64,000 bases of DNA, from the NCBI GenBank assembly GCA_009668015.1, contig WJYB01000005.1:124001-188000 (forward strand), written 5' to 3'. Both the position numbers and the translations under genes were made by a program. The notes beneath the pieces are model-generated. The model made no database searches and was not told the origin of the DNA. It saw only the letters and a program-made list of their open reading frames with translations. Source of the DNA: Enterobacteriaceae bacterium RIT714. Lineage in GTDB: Bacteria > Pseudomonadota > Gammaproteobacteria > Enterobacterales > Enterobacteriaceae. Of the stretch, positions 23,289 to 32,555 are shown piece by piece (within the stretch, counting starts at the first letter, position 1; every line of letters begins with the position of its first letter).

Positions 23289-24998
23289 TTAATGAGTCAG
23301 GGTTGCCGGTTTTTCCGCGGTGTTTTTAGCCGGGGTGGCGACAGGGAGATAATGTTGCTCGGCGCTTTTCGACCATTGCAGGTAGCGCTGATAAAGCTGT
23401 TCAAAGCGTTGTGCCTGCTGAGGGCGCGGCTGGAGCGTGCTTTCTACGGCGCTCGCCATATGTTGCTGTGCGGCTGGAATATCTGCGTGGATGCCTGCGG
23501 CAACGGCCGCGAAAATGGCAGCACCCAGAGCACAACACTGATCGGAGGCGACAATTTGCAGCGGACGATTCAGTACATCGCAGCAGGCCTGCATAATGAC
23601 CGGGTTCTTACGTGCGATACCGCCCAGCGCCATCACCTCGTTAACCGCAATACCCTGTTCGGTGAAGCACTCCATGATGGCGCGCGCACCAAAGGCGGTG
23701 GCCGCAATCAGGCCGCCAAACAGCGCAGGCGCATCGGTTGCGAGATTGAGATCGGTAATCACGCCTTTCAGGCGCTGGTTGGCAAACGGCGTACGGCGTC
23801 CGTTGAACCAGTCGAGTACCACCGGAAGATGGTCGAGTGACGGATTTTTCGCCCACGCTTCCGTGAGCTGAGGCAGCAGCTGTTTTTTGCTGGCATCGAT
23901 CTGCGCTTTCAGCTCCGGATGCGTTTCTGCCAGCCGATCAAGCGGCCAGCCGAGCACACGACCAAACCAGGCGTAGATATCGCCAAAGGCCGATTGTCCG
24001 GCCTCCAGACCGATAAAATCAGGCACCACGCTGCCATCCACCTGGCCGCAAATCCCCTTCACGGCGCGATCGCCGACGGTGGCTTTATCCGCGGTCAGAA
24101 TGTCGCAAGTGGAAGTGCCAATCACTTTCACCAGCGTATTGGGCTGTGCCCCCGCGCCGACGGCCCCCATATGGCAGTCAAACGCGCCGCCAGAAATCGT
24201 GACGTTCTGCGTCAGGCCCAGGCGCTGCGCCCACTCTTCGCTCAGCGTTCCCACCGGGATATCGGCGGTCCAGGTATCGGTAAACAGCGGGTAGTGCAGG
24301 TTTTGATTGATGATCGGATCGAGTTCATCGAAGAAGGTTGCCGGAGGGAGTCCGCCCCAGCTTTCGTGCCACAGTGATTTATGTCCGGCACTGCAGCGCC
24401 CACGGCGAATATCCTGCGGGCGGGTGGTGCCTGAAAGCAGAGCGGGGACCCAATCGCACAGCTCGATCCACGAGACCGCCGCCTGTGCCACGGCGCGATC
24501 GGCGCGGGTGACATGTAATATCTTCGCCCAGAACCATTCGCTGGAATAAATGCCGCCAATATAGCGAGAGTAGTCCGCCTTGCCGGGCTGATGGCACAAA
24601 CGGGTGATAGCTTCGGCTTCTTCAACGGCGGTATGGTCTTTCCACAGCACGAACATGGCGTTCGGGTTGTCGGCAAATTCAGGACGCAGCGCCAGAATAT
24701 GACCGTCAGCATCCACTGGCGCAGGGGTTGATCCGGTGCTATCCACGCCAATCCCGACGATCTGAGCGCGCTGCTCGTTGCTCAGTTCCGCCAGAACGGT
24801 TTTGAGCGCCGCTTCCATTGATTCGATGTAATCGCGCGGGTGGTGGCGAAACTGGTTGTTTGGCGCATCACAGTAACGCCCCTCTTGCCAGCGCGGATAC
24901 CACTCAACGCTGGTTGCTATCTCCTGACCCGTACGACATTCCACCGCCAGGGCGCGTACCGAGTCACTGCCAAAATCGAGGCCAATCGCAATTGCCAT
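23289..24998 (-). CDS. araB: Ribulokinase
   Basis: Phosphorylates L-ribulose with ATP to L-ribulose 5-phosphate. It has 569 residues (E. coli 566) and is a FGGY-family kinase. The N-terminal phosphate loop is [12 protein letters not shown] (7-18). [25 protein letters not shown] and the C-terminal [14 protein letters not shown] are kinase-fold signatures. The C-terminal tail ([16 protein letters not shown]) is low in complexity and accounts for the small length difference. First gene of araBAD, with GGAG upstream of the ATG at 24998. Confidence 0.97.
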   Translation of the reverse strand: MAIAIGLDFGSDSVRALAVECRTGQEIATSVEWYPRWQEGRYCDAPNNQFRHHPRDYIESMEAALKTVLAELSNEQRAQIVGIGVDSTGSTPAPVDADGHILALRPEFADNPNAMFVLWKDHTAVEEAEAITRLCHQPGKADYSRYIGGIYSSEWFWAKILHVTRADRAVAQAAVSWIELCDWVPALLSGTTRPQDIRRGRCSAGHKSLWHESWGGLPPATFFDELDPIINQNLHYPLFTDTWTADIPVGTLSEEWAQRLGLTQNVTISGGAFDCHMGAVGAGAQPNTLVKVIGTSTCDILTADKATVGDRAVKGICGQVDGSVVPDFIGLEAGQSAFGDIYAWFGRVLGWPLDRLAETHPELKAQIDASKKQLLPQLTEAWAKNPSLDHLPVVLDWFNGRRTPFANQRLKGVITDLNLATDAPALFGGLIAATAFGARAIMECFTEQGIAVNEVMALGGIARKNPVIMQACCDVLNRPLQIVASDQCCALGAAIFAAVAAGIHADIPAAQQHMASAVESTLQPRPQQAQRFEQLYQRYLQWSKSAEQHYLPVATPAKNTAEKPATLTH

Positions 24999-25032
24999 TT
25001 ATCTTGCTCCGTCAAAAAACAGGTATGAATGA

Positions 25033-25303
25033 ACATTAGAGATTGGGGGCGAAAATCGTCAGGCAGGATTCGCTAATCTTATGGATTAAATTGCTGTTGA
25101 GGTGGAAAGTGTGACGCTGTGCAAATATTCAATGTGGACATTTCTGCCGTAGTTATAGACACTTTTGTTACTGCCGAATCACCTGAAGTGGCGGATAAAT
25201 AAAGGGTGAAGGCCGAATTAAAGCGGAATGAACAGACAGGGAAGACGATTTGGTTATTGGGATAACCCGTTTTTAGACGGCTTTTACTGATATGGACAAT
25301 TTG
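25033..25303. promoter_or_regulatory. araBAD / araC divergent control region
   Basis: This fills the 337-base gap between araB and araC. Parts identified by similarity to E. coli: pBAD -10 TAATGT (25033-25038) and -35 CTGACG (25057-25062), both on the minus strand with 18-base spacing. araI2 is about 25057-25075 and araI1 about 25080-25095 (contains ATCCATA). The CRP site is around 25108-25129 (TGTGACGCTGTGCAAA). araO1 and the araC promoter lie around 25132-25165 (TGGACA...TATAGAC). An araO2 half-site lies at 25285-25303 (CAAATTGTCCATATCAGTA on the minus strand). araI1 and araO2 are about 205 bp apart, close to the E. coli DNA-loop spacing. Confidence 0.8.
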
Positions 25304-25335
25304 TTTCCTACCTGACCGTCGGGAGTCATCATTTT

Positions 25336-26178
25336 ATGGCCGAAACGCAAAACGATCCCTTGTTACCGGGCTACTCTTTTAACGCCCACCTGGTGGCGGG
25401 ATTGACTCCCATCGAAGCCGATGGGTATCTCGACTTTTTTGTTGATAGACCGCTGGGGATGAAGGGGTACATTCTGAATATCACCGTGCGTGGCGAAGGG
25501 ATAATCAAAAATAACGATCGGCAATTTGTCTGTCGTCCGGGCGATATTCTGCTGTTCCCGCCCGGTGAGATTCATCACTACGGGCGGCATCCGGACGCAA
25601 AAGAGTGGTATCACCAGTGGGTCTATTTCCGTCCACGCGCTTACTGGCAGGAGTGGCTGGCCTGGCCGGCGATTTTTGCACACACCGGTTTTTATCGTCC
25701 TGACGAGGCGCATCAGGCGCAGTTTCGTGAGCTTTTTGCCCAGATCATTGATGCTCAGGCCGGAGGGCGTTACGCCGAACTGCTGGCCATTAATCTACTC
25801 GAACAGCTGCTGTTGCGACGGATGGAGGCGATCAACGCGTCGCTAAATCCACCGTTGGACAACCGCGTGCGCGATGCCTGTCAGTACATCAGCGATCATC
25901 TGGCGGACAGTCAGTTTGATATTGCGGGAGTCGCTCAGCACGTCTGCCTGTCGCCATCGCGCCTCTCGCACCTTTTCCGCCAGCAGCTTGGCGTGAGCGT
26001 GCTGAGCTGGCGCGAGGATCAGCGCATCAGTCAGGCTAAACTGCTGTTGAGCACCACGCGAATGCCGATCGCCACCGTGGGCCGTAACGTGGGGTTTGAA
26101 GATCAGCTCTACTTCTCGCGAGTCTTTAAAAAATGTACCGGGGCCAGTCCCAGCGAATTTCGCGCCGGATGTGAATAA
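25336..26178 (+). CDS. araC: AraC, arabinose-responsive transcription regulator
   Basis: Activates araBAD with arabinose and represses it by looping without it. The 280-residue protein has an N-terminal arm and cupin dimerisation/arabinose domain ([45 protein letters not shown]). A C-terminal double helix-turn-helix follows ([23 protein letters not shown] and [23 protein letters not shown]). It ends at EFRAGCE, about 11 residues short of the E. coli tail, which is not needed for the fold. The start ATG 25336 has GGGAG upstream. Confidence 0.97.
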   Translation: MAETQNDPLLPGYSFNAHLVAGLTPIEADGYLDFFVDRPLGMKGYILNITVRGEGIIKNNDRQFVCRPGDILLFPPGEIHHYGRHPDAKEWYHQWVYFRPRAYWQEWLAWPAIFAHTGFYRPDEAHQAQFRELFAQIIDAQAGGRYAELLAINLLEQLLLRRMEAINASLNPPLDNRVRDACQYISDHLADSQFDIAGVAQHVCLSPSRLSHLFRQQLGVSVLSWREDQRISQAKLLLSTTRMPIATVGRNVGFEDQLYFSRVFKKCTGASPSEFRAGCE

Positions 26179-26306
26179 ACAGTAAATAATCCGAAACAAA
26201 CAGGTGAAGTCCAGCCGCAGCCAGTAAACTATTCAGACAATTGTTGTCTTGACGTGACAGGAAGCTCTTCGCAGAATCGCTGCTTCGTTATCTGACCGGA
26301 ATCGTT

Positions 26307-27074
26307 ATGCAGGCATTGCTGGAACATTTTATTACTCAGTCCGTTATGTATTCGCTGATTGCTGTGGCACTGGTGGCTTTTCTTGAATCGCTGGCGCTGG
26401 TGGGGCTGATTTTACCCGGTACGGTCATGATGGCGGGCCTCGGCGCGCTGATTGGTAGCGGAGAAGTTAACTTCTGGCAGGCGTGGCTGGCGGGTATCGT
26501 CGGCTGTTTGCTGGGAGACTGGATCTCATTCTGGCTCGGTTGGCGTTTTAAAAAGCCGCTGCATCGCTGGTCGTTCATGAAAAAGAACAAAGCGTTGCTC
26601 GATAAAACAGAGCATGCGCTGCATCAGCACAGTATGTTCACCATTCTGGTCGGGCGCTTTGTCGGCCCGACGCGTCCGCTGGTGCCGATGGTTGCCGGGA
26701 TGCTGGATCTGCCCGTTTCCAAGTTTATTCTGCCCAATATCATCGGCTGCGTCTTCTGGCCGCCGTTCTACTTCCTGCCCGGCATTCTGGCCGGCGCGGC
26801 GATTGATATTCCTGCTGATGCGCAAAGCGGCCATTTCAAATGGCTGTTGCTGGCGACGGCGCTGCTGCTGTGGGTGGCCGTCTGGCTGTGCTGGCGCTTG
26901 TGGCGAAGTGCGAAAGCGGGAACGGATCGGATCACCCATTATTTACCGCGCGCTCGCCTGATGTGGCTGGCCCCCGTCCTGCTTGGGATGGCGGTGGTGG
27001 CTTTGGTTGTGCTGATACGACATCCGCTGATGCCGGTGTATGGCGAGATTTTGCTGAAAGTGGTGAGCCGATAG
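26307..27074 (+). CDS. yabI: YabI, DedA/SNARE-associated family inner-membrane protein
   Basis: A polytopic inner-membrane protein of 255 residues (E. coli 254) in the DedA family. Members are linked to undecaprenyl phosphate or phospholipid translocation and to membrane potential homeostasis. Hydrophobic segments appear near 15-55, 130-165 and 175-245. The family motif is FVGPTRPLVPMVAGMLDLP, with G-R and P residues, preceded by an acidic residue in FLESLALVGLILPG. The specific role of YabI is not established. It is transcribed away from araC, and its stop is 15 bases from the thiQ stop. Confidence 0.93.
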   Translation: MQALLEHFITQSVMYSLIAVALVAFLESLALVGLILPGTVMMAGLGALIGSGEVNFWQAWLAGIVGCLLGDWISFWLGWRFKKPLHRWSFMKKNKALLDKTEHALHQHSMFTILVGRFVGPTRPLVPMVAGMLDLPVSKFILPNIIGCVFWPPFYFLPGILAGAAIDIPADAQSGHFKWLLLATALLLWVAVWLCWRLWRSAKAGTDRITHYLPRARLMWLAPVLLGMAVVALVVLIRHPLMPVYGEILLKVVSR

Positions 27075-27080
27075 GGGGAT

Positions 27081-27105
27081 CCCCTCTCCCTAAGGAGAGA
27101 GGGGG
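27081..27105. repeat. CCCCTCTCC / GGAGAG-AGGGG palindrome between yabI and thiQ
   Basis: CTCTCC at 27084-27089 pairs with GGAGAG at 27094-27099, and outer C and G runs extend the stem past one bulged A. It is the third copy of the motif at 3351-3371 and 7043-7067. The thiQ stop codon (27090-27092 on the minus strand) lies in its loop, so one arm is translated as the thiQ C-terminus. Confidence 0.6.
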
Positions 27106-27818
27106 CCGTCCGCGCTCGTATTGCGCGCAATCCCCAGTAATCCTGATGCACTGGCCCTCCCGCTGACCAGCTCCTGCGTGTCGCCGTCCCAGGCGATGCG
27201 CCCGTCGGCGATAACGACCGATCGCCCCGCGATTCTGGCGGCATCTTCCACGCTATGTGACACCATCAGCATGGTGAGATTTTTTTGCTGACACACTTCT
27301 TTTACCAGCAACAACATCTCCTGACGCAGGGCCGGGTCGAGGGCCGAGAACGGCTCGTCGAGGAGTAAAATCGGCTGTTCGCGCACCAGACAACGCGCCA
27401 GAGCGACGCGCTGGCGCTGTCCGCCAGAAAGCTCGCCGGGCAGGCGATCGCTAAAATCCGTCAATCCCATTTGCTCCGCAATGGCGTCGAGTTTCTGGCG
27501 CTGCGCGGCTGTCAGTTTGAGTCCCGGATCGAGCCCCAGGCCAATATTCTGCCGGACCGTCAGATGGGTAAACAGATTGTTTTCCTGAAACAGCATCGAC
27601 ACCGGGCGCTGCGAGGGCGGCGTGTGGGTATGATCCTCACCGTTGATCGTCATCTCACCCTTCGCCGGAGGCAGAAAACCGGCAATCAGATTGAGCAAGG
27701 TGCTTTTCCCCGCTCCGCTGGGACCGAGGATGGCTATCATCTCCCCCTGATGGGCGGACAGAGTAAAGCGCATCGGCAAATGCTGGTAAAGCCAGGTTAC
27801 ATCAGTCAGTTTTAGCAT
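27090..27818 (-). CDS. thiQ: ThiQ, ATP-binding subunit of the thiamine / TPP ABC transporter
   Basis: Energises ThiBPQ uptake of thiamine and its phosphates. The start is ATG 27818 ([18 protein letters not shown]). A GTG one codon earlier is possible. The ABC motifs are Walker A GPSGAGKS (32-39), signature LSGGQ (129-133) and Walker B LLLDEP (150-155). The 242-residue product is about 10 longer than E. coli ThiQ. After LLGI the frame runs on as [12 protein letters not shown], and its last codons and stop lie in a palindromic repeat. The start overlaps the thiP end by 17 bases. Confidence 0.95.
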   Translation of the reverse strand: MLKLTDVTWLYQHLPMRFTLSAHQGEMIAILGPSGAGKSTLLNLIAGFLPPAKGEMTINGEDHTHTPPSQRPVSMLFQENNLFTHLTVRQNIGLGLDPGLKLTAAQRQKLDAIAEQMGLTDFSDRLPGELSGGQRQRVALARCLVREQPILLLDEPFSALDPALRQEMLLLVKEVCQQKNLTMLMVSHSVEDAARIAGRSVVIADGRIAWDGDTQELVSGRASASGLLGIARNTSADGPLSP

Positions 27819-29412
27819 CACGCCCCGGAATTTTCTCGATAACGGTAAATAGGGTAAAGCACAGCAGCAGGAGTAAAAGGGCCGTCACGGCGCCATCCTG
27901 ACTGCGATAGGATCCAATTTGCTGATACAGCCAGAAGGGCAACGTGCGGAAATCGTCGTTCCCAAACAGCGCCACCACGCCGAAATCGCCAATCGACAGA
28001 ACGCTGGCAAAAGCCAGCGCCTGTGCCAGCGGACGTCGTAGCGCACGCAGTTCCACCACGGTTAGCCGCTGCCAGCCATTCATTCCCAGCGACTGGCAGA
28101 GCAGGCTGTAGCGCGCGCTCAGATCGCGCATCGGATTTTCGAGCACTTTGAGCGCGTAAGGAATTGCCATCAGCGCGTTGGTGAAAATCACGATACCGTC
28201 GGCGTTCTCGGGCAAGCCGATAGTGCTGTTGAACAGCAAAAAGAAACCGGTCGCCAGTACAATACCCGGCATCGCCAGGATCAGCATTCCGCTTAGTTCC
28301 AGCGCCTGCCCGCTCAGTTTTAACTGCCGTGCGTACAGCTCGCGGCTGCTCCACAGCAACATCATGGTCAACAAGACACACAGCAACCCGGCGCCCAGCG
28401 CGATACGCAGCGATGTCCACAGCGCCTGCCACAGCACCGGCTGTTGCAAGACGGAGAGCAGATTCAGGTTGAGGCCATCCACCACGACTGCCAGCAGCGG
28501 CGGCAGCAACAGCAAAAGAGCGAGCACGATAAGCGTGAAATCCCCCAGCCGACTGCGCAGGCGATCCTGTGGATCGCGCCAGCCGTTGATCTGATGGCTT
28601 CCCACCGCAATGGCTTTGCTCAGGCGCTGACTGAGCAGCACCAGCCCCAGACAGCAGAACATCTGGATCATCGCCAGCAGCGCCGCACGGCCCGGATCGT
28701 AGTCATAGCTTAGCGCCTGATAAATTGCCAGTTCAATGGTGGTGGCCTGCGGCCCGCCGCCCAGCGAAAGCACGGTGGCAAAGCTGGCGAAGCAGAGCAT
28801 GAAAATCAGGGCGGCTACGGGAGGGATCTGTCGGCGCAGCCAGGGCCATTCGACAAAGCGGAAAAACGGCCAGCCGCGCATGCCGAGTTGAGCGGCCAGC
28901 TGGCGCTGCTCGCCGGGGATATTTTCCAGCGCCTGTAAGAACAGCCGCGTTGCCATCGGCATATTGAAAAAGACGTGGGCCAGCAGAATGCCCTGCAGGC
29001 CATAGGGGGAAAAGGTCCATTCGATGCCAACGCTATTTAACAGCGCAGCGATCCATCCCTGCCGACCGTAAACGCTCAGGATCCCAAAAACGGCAACCAG
29101 CACCGGCAGGATCAGCGTCATCGCGCACAGGCGCAGCAGCGCTTGTCTTCCGGGGAAGCGGCGGCGATAGAGCGCCCGCGCCAAAAAGATCGCCGGAATA
29201 ACAGAGAGCAGGGCAGAGAGAAAAGCCTGCCAGAAGGAGAACCGTACTACATGCCAGAGATAGCTGTCATGCCAGAGCGCGGCAATGTCGCTTTCTGGCG
29301 CGTTGAACCACAGCGCCAGAAAAGCCCCCAGACTCACCGCCACCATCAGGATGGCGGCAGTCAGCCCGGGTATCAGCCAGCCGGGGATTAGCGGCTGACG
29401 GCGCGTTGCCAT
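27802..29412 (-). CDS. thiP: ThiP, permease subunit of the thiamine / TPP ABC transporter
   Basis: The inner-membrane channel of the ThiBPQ importer, 536 residues as in E. coli. It is an internal duplication of two binding-protein-dependent permease domains with around 12 hydrophobic segments. Each half carries an EAA-like loop contacting Thi[22 protein letters not shown] in the first and [22 protein letters not shown] in the second. The start lies 25 bases inside the thiB end, so translation is coupled. Confidence 0.96.
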   Translation of the reverse strand: MATRRQPLIPGWLIPGLTAAILMVAVSLGAFLALWFNAPESDIAALWHDSYLWHVVRFSFWQAFLSALLSVIPAIFLARALYRRRFPGRQALLRLCAMTLILPVLVAVFGILSVYGRQGWIAALLNSVGIEWTFSPYGLQGILLAHVFFNMPMATRLFLQALENIPGEQRQLAAQLGMRGWPFFRFVEWPWLRRQIPPVAALIFMLCFASFATVLSLGGGPQATTIELAIYQALSYDYDPGRAALLAMIQMFCCLGLVLLSQRLSKAIAVGSHQINGWRDPQDRLRSRLGDFTLIVLALLLLLPPLLAVVVDGLNLNLLSVLQQPVLWQALWTSLRIALGAGLLCVLLTMMLLWSSRELYARQLKLSGQALELSGMLILAMPGIVLATGFFLLFNSTIGLPENADGIVIFTNALMAIPYALKVLENPMRDLSARYSLLCQSLGMNGWQRLTVVELRALRRPLAQALAFASVLSIGDFGVVALFGNDDFRTLPFWLYQQIGSYRSQDGAVTALLLLLLCFTLFTVIEKIPGRDAKTD

Positions 29413-30371
29413 TCGCTAATCCATGCGCTGCGCTGCGAGGAGACCTGCTGTGGCGTGAACTCCAGCGTGGTTTGCGGTTTGGCGAGCTGATCAAAGCCCG
29501 CAGGCAGCGTCACATCGGTTACCGGATACATCCAGTTGCCGGTCGGAATGGCATTCTGGAAAGCGGGAGAGACCATAAATTTCAGGAATTTCTCGGCCAG
29601 CTCCGGCTGCTTGCTGGCGGCGGTACGCGCGGCAACTTCCACCTGCAGATAGTGGCCTTCGGTAAAGCTGGCGGCAGCGTAGTTATCCTTTTTCTCTTCG
29701 ATAACGTGATAGGCCGGGGAGGTGGTGTAGCTGAGCACCAGATCGCTTTCGCCTTTCAGGAACAGGCCGTAGGCCTCGCTCCAGCCTTTGGTGACGGTAA
29801 CGGTTTTGGAAGCCAGTTTCTGCCAGGCTTCCGGCGCTTTGTCGCCATAGACTTTTTGCATCCACAGCAGCAGACCCAGGCCCGGCGTACTGGTGCGCGG
29901 ATCCTGATAAATCACGCGCCATTTCTGATCGCTCTCGACCAGCTCTTTCAGACTTTTCGGTGGATTCTTCAGCTTATTTTTGTCGTAGATGAAAGCGAAA
30001 TAGCCGTAATCAAACGGCACAAAGGTGTCATTTTTCCAGCCGCCAGGCACTGTCACCGCATCGCTGGCTATGCCGCTTTTGGCGAACAGTTTTGTTTGTG
30101 AAGCGGCTTCCAGCAGGTTGTTATCCAGACCGAGCACCACGTCCGCCTTGCTGTTTTTGCCTTCCATGCGCAGGCGGTTGAGCAGCGAAACGCCATCTTC
30201 CAGCGCCACAAACTTCAGTTCACAGTTGCAGTCGGCTTCAAAAGCTTTTTTGACCACCGGGCCTGGGCCCCAGTCGGCGGCAAAGGAGTCGTAGGTGTAG
30301 ACCGTTAAAACGGGCTTGGCAAACGCAGGCAGCGCGAAGAGCGCCAGCAGGGGGAGAACTTTTTTTAACAC
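29388..30371 (-). CDS. thiB: ThiB, periplasmic thiamine-binding protein
   Basis: Captures thiamine, TMP or TPP in the periplasm for ThiPQ. The start is taken as the GTG at 30371. It is preceded by GAGGTG, gives a classic 18-residue signal peptide (MLKKVLPLLALFALPAFA before KPVL) and yields 327 residues, the E. coli length. An in-frame ATG at 30419 would put 16 odd residues before the signal and run into the riboswitch P1 strand. Conserved ligand-pocket segments include VYTYDSFAADWGPGP, ALEDGVSLLNRLRMEG and YQDPRTSTPGLG. Confidence 0.95.
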   Translation of the reverse strand: MLKKVLPLLALFALPAFAKPVLTVYTYDSFAADWGPGPVVKKAFEADCNCELKFVALEDGVSLLNRLRMEGKNSKADVVLGLDNNLLEAASQTKLFAKSGIASDAVTVPGGWKNDTFVPFDYGYFAFIYDKNKLKNPPKSLKELVESDQKWRVIYQDPRTSTPGLGLLLWMQKVYGDKAPEAWQKLASKTVTVTKGWSEAYGLFLKGESDLVLSYTTSPAYHVIEEKKDNYAAASFTEGHYLQVEVAARTAASKQPELAEKFLKFMVSPAFQNAIPTGNWMYPVTDVTLPAGFDQLAKPQTTLEFTPQQVSSQRSAWISEWQRAVSR

Positions 30372-30414
30372 TTTGCACCTCAAAGTTGAGTGGCAAAGGA
30401 TTTTGAGCGACAGC

Positions 30415-30498
30415 CTCAAATCCCTTCGCCGGCGTTATCCGGATCAGGTTCGACGGGTATTATCTCAGCGCACATCATCGATGCAGCACCCCGTTGAG
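30415..30498 (-). ncRNA. TPP riboswitch (THI element) upstream of thiBPQ
   Basis: On the minus strand the P1 strands CTCAA (30494-30498) and TTGAG (30415-30419) enclose the thi-box. The core includes GGGGTGC, then CTGAGATAATACCC and GAACCTGATCCGG. These are the universally conserved TPP aptamer segments. It ends 43 bases before the thiB GTG, and the ribosome site lies beyond it, so it probably represses translation or elongation of thiBPQ when TPP is plentiful, as in E. coli. Confidence 0.95.
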
Positions 30499-30539
30499 AA
30501 CGGCGGTATTGTAATGATTTGGTGAATATTACGAAAGTG

Positions 30540-32195
30540 TTATGGTTCCGGCGGCGCAAACCAGGCGGATTTAAAGTCAAACCAGCCGAGCGTGTTCATG
30601 CGTAAGCCGCGCATACTGCGCTGGCCCTGGATCATCAGCCAGTGGTGAATAAGCGGCACCATCGCCTGCTGGGACAGCAACTGCTGGCACCAGACCGCCA
30701 GATTCATCTCTCCGGCACGCCACTGCGCGGCGTCCTGCTGCCAGTCCCGGGAGATGCAGTGCTGGATCAGCGGAATTTCATACAGGTGCGAGAACAAAGA
30801 GAAGTCTAGCGGCAGAGTGAAGTTAGCGCTGTTCAGCCAGATATCGCTAACGGCCTCTCCGCGATACCACTCATCGTAATCCACCTCCTGAATCTCCAGC
30901 GTCACGCCTTCCGCCGCCAGCAGTTTGCCCATAATTCTGGCAATCACGCGATGTTCTACATGCTCGCGGTAGTACGTCAGGGTGATGGACTCCAGTCCGG
31001 CAGGTTTCTCTGCGTAGCCCGGACGAGCATGATGCCAGCGCGGAAGCAGCCCGTACGCCGGGAACCAGTAGGCCTGGTGCTGATCTTCCGCATGATAAAT
31101 GAGGCTGGCGGGGGCGAGGATGTGGCTTATCCACTGGCGCACATCATGGCTTGCCCCCCGATGGGTACGGGAATCAAACAGCAGATAATAACAGCCCTCT
31201 TCGAGGCGACTCTCGACGGCTTTTTCGCCGGCGGTGGGGCCTTCGAGCGTCAGGCCTGCGCTAAACTCCTCGCCGACGTCGGGCAGGACCCAGACGTTAA
31301 CTTCATCAATCAGGGCGCGATAGCCGAAGTAGTCGTCGAATGCGCGGATTTTGAGCTGGTTGCTGTTGTTGCGCGTCACGGCGTAAGGGCCGGTGCCAAC
31401 GGGCTGGCTGGCGAAATTCGGCATGGAATGCCACTCGAGTGGCAAAATCATGGAAGGGACGTAGCCCATCAACCAGGGTAACCACTGGTCTGGTTCGGAA
31501 AGCTCAATATCCAGAGTCCAGGCGGTTGGCGAGTGGATCCGTGAAATATGCGAATAGAGCGGCAGCTCTCGTGCCCGCTCCAGAGAGGCGATGACATCTT
31601 CCATCTCCAGCTCACGCCCGTGATGAAAATGAATGCCGGGGCGTAAAAAAAAGCGCCAATGGACGGAGGATAATTGCTGCCAGTGGTGCGCGATGTCGGC
31701 TTCCAGTTCCCCGTTTTCCTCATTTATGCGCGTCAGACCGCTGAAAATTTGCCGCGCCATATGGGTTTCAGAGCGGCGTAACGCGCTACCGGGCAACAGA
31801 TTTTTCATCGGACGGTAGTAGAGTACGCGCAGGATATGGCGTCCCTGGCGGAAACTACGGCCCAGGTGCGAAACCAGCATCTGGCGCACCGCGGCCTTAT
31901 CGCCGACCAACTGCACCAGCTGATCGATTCGGTCCTGCTCCAGCAGATCTTCGGCGCGCTGTTGCTGCAAGGCCAGCCCGGTGTAGAGAAACGTCAGCCG
32001 CGAACGTTTGCCGCGCCCGGCTTCTGCCTCCCAGCTCAGCCAGCCCTGTTGCTGCATGGTATTGAGCAACGTGCGCATATGGCGGCGCGAGCAGCTCAGG
32101 AGATCCGCCAGTTCGTTCAGCGTCGTCTCCTTTGTCTGGCCATCGCAGCACTGCCAGAGGCGGATAAATTGTTGTTGCAGACGACCAGAAGGCAT
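30540..32195 (-). CDS. sgrR: SgrR, activator of the SgrS small RNA
   Basis: A transcription factor that senses sugar-phosphate stress and activates sgrS. It has 551 residues, exactly the E. coli length. The N-terminal winged-helix DNA-binding domain ([31 protein letters not shown]) is followed by a solute-binding-protein-like domain of the SBP_bac_5 type ([20 protein letters not shown] through the C-terminus), thought to bind the stress metabolite. It is divergent from sgrS, with 68 bases between its start and the estimated sgrS 5' end. Confidence 0.96.
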   Translation of the reverse strand: MPSGRLQQQFIRLWQCCDGQTKETTLNELADLLSCSRRHMRTLLNTMQQQGWLSWEAEAGRGKRSRLTFLYTGLALQQQRAEDLLEQDRIDQLVQLVGDKAAVRQMLVSHLGRSFRQGRHILRVLYYRPMKNLLPGSALRRSETHMARQIFSGLTRINEENGELEADIAHHWQQLSSVHWRFFLRPGIHFHHGRELEMEDVIASLERARELPLYSHISRIHSPTAWTLDIELSEPDQWLPWLMGYVPSMILPLEWHSMPNFASQPVGTGPYAVTRNNSNQLKIRAFDDYFGYRALIDEVNVWVLPDVGEEFSAGLTLEGPTAGEKAVESRLEEGCYYLLFDSRTHRGASHDVRQWISHILAPASLIYHAEDQHQAYWFPAYGLLPRWHHARPGYAEKPAGLESITLTYYREHVEHRVIARIMGKLLAAEGVTLEIQEVDYDEWYRGEAVSDIWLNSANFTLPLDFSLFSHLYEIPLIQHCISRDWQQDAAQWRAGEMNLAVWCQQLLSQQAMVPLIHHWLMIQGQRSMRGLRMNTLGWFDFKSAWFAPPEP

Positions 32196-32263
32196 AAAAG
32201 GGGAACTCCTGACAAAAAATCAGCAATTTATTAATCCTCATATTAAGCCAATAATTCATTTCG

Positions 32264-32507
32264 TTGAAGTGAGGAGGTGAATATGAAGAGGTCTACCGCA
32301 CGTCAGTTTTATCAGCACTACTTTTCAGCGACAAAAGGAGTGTCCTGGCTGGCCCGCCAGTTTGCAGAGCAGCGGCTGAAATTGCTTGAAGATCTGATGC
32401 AATGGGAAGTGACGAATTCGACCTCTGACCGCTGACTCGCCTCGATCATGTGTGACTGAGTATTGGTGCTTATCACCCGCCAGCAAAATGTTTTTGCTGG
32501 CTTTTTT
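32264..32507 (+). ncRNA. sgrS: SgrS dual-function small RNA (ptsG regulator)
   Basis: An Hfq-dependent sRNA made during glucose-phosphate stress. The pairing segment GTGTGACTGAGTATTGGTG (32450-32468) is the same as in E. coli SgrS, where it pairs with the ptsG mRNA start region. A small GGTG/CACC hairpin (32465-32477) follows. Then comes a strong terminator with GCCAGCAAAA (32479-32488) pairing TTTTGCTGGC (32492-32501) and six Ts. The 5' end is estimated from a TAATTC -10 at 32252-32257. The upstream part encodes the SgrT peptide. Confidence 0.93.
32283..32435 (+). CDS. sgrT: SgrT, inhibitor peptide of glucose transport, within SgrS
   Basis: A 50-codon reading frame inside SgrS with a strong ribosome site (GAGGAGGTG). 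The conserved middle RQFYQHYFSAT matches E. coli SgrT (RQFYQYYFTAT). SgrT binds PtsG (EIICB-Glc) and blocks glucose uptake. The peptide is longer than the 43-residue E. coli form, mainly because the start lies six codons further upstream (MKRSTA before RQFYQ), and the C-terminal half is diverged. The stop (TGA 32433-32435) is 15 bases before the ptsG-pairing segment. Confidence 0.88.
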   Translation: MKRSTARQFYQHYFSATKGVSWLARQFAEQRLKLLEDLMQWEVTNSTSDR

Positions 32508-32555
32508 CGTTTACTATGCCACTCAAATTCGATCCTCTTTGACAAGGAACTGCGC

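Noticed and set aside
30372-30419. ATG at 30419 as thiB start
   Set aside because: It would place 16 polar residues before the signal peptide and overlap the riboswitch P1 strand. The GTG at 30371 with GAGGTG upstream gives the family length.
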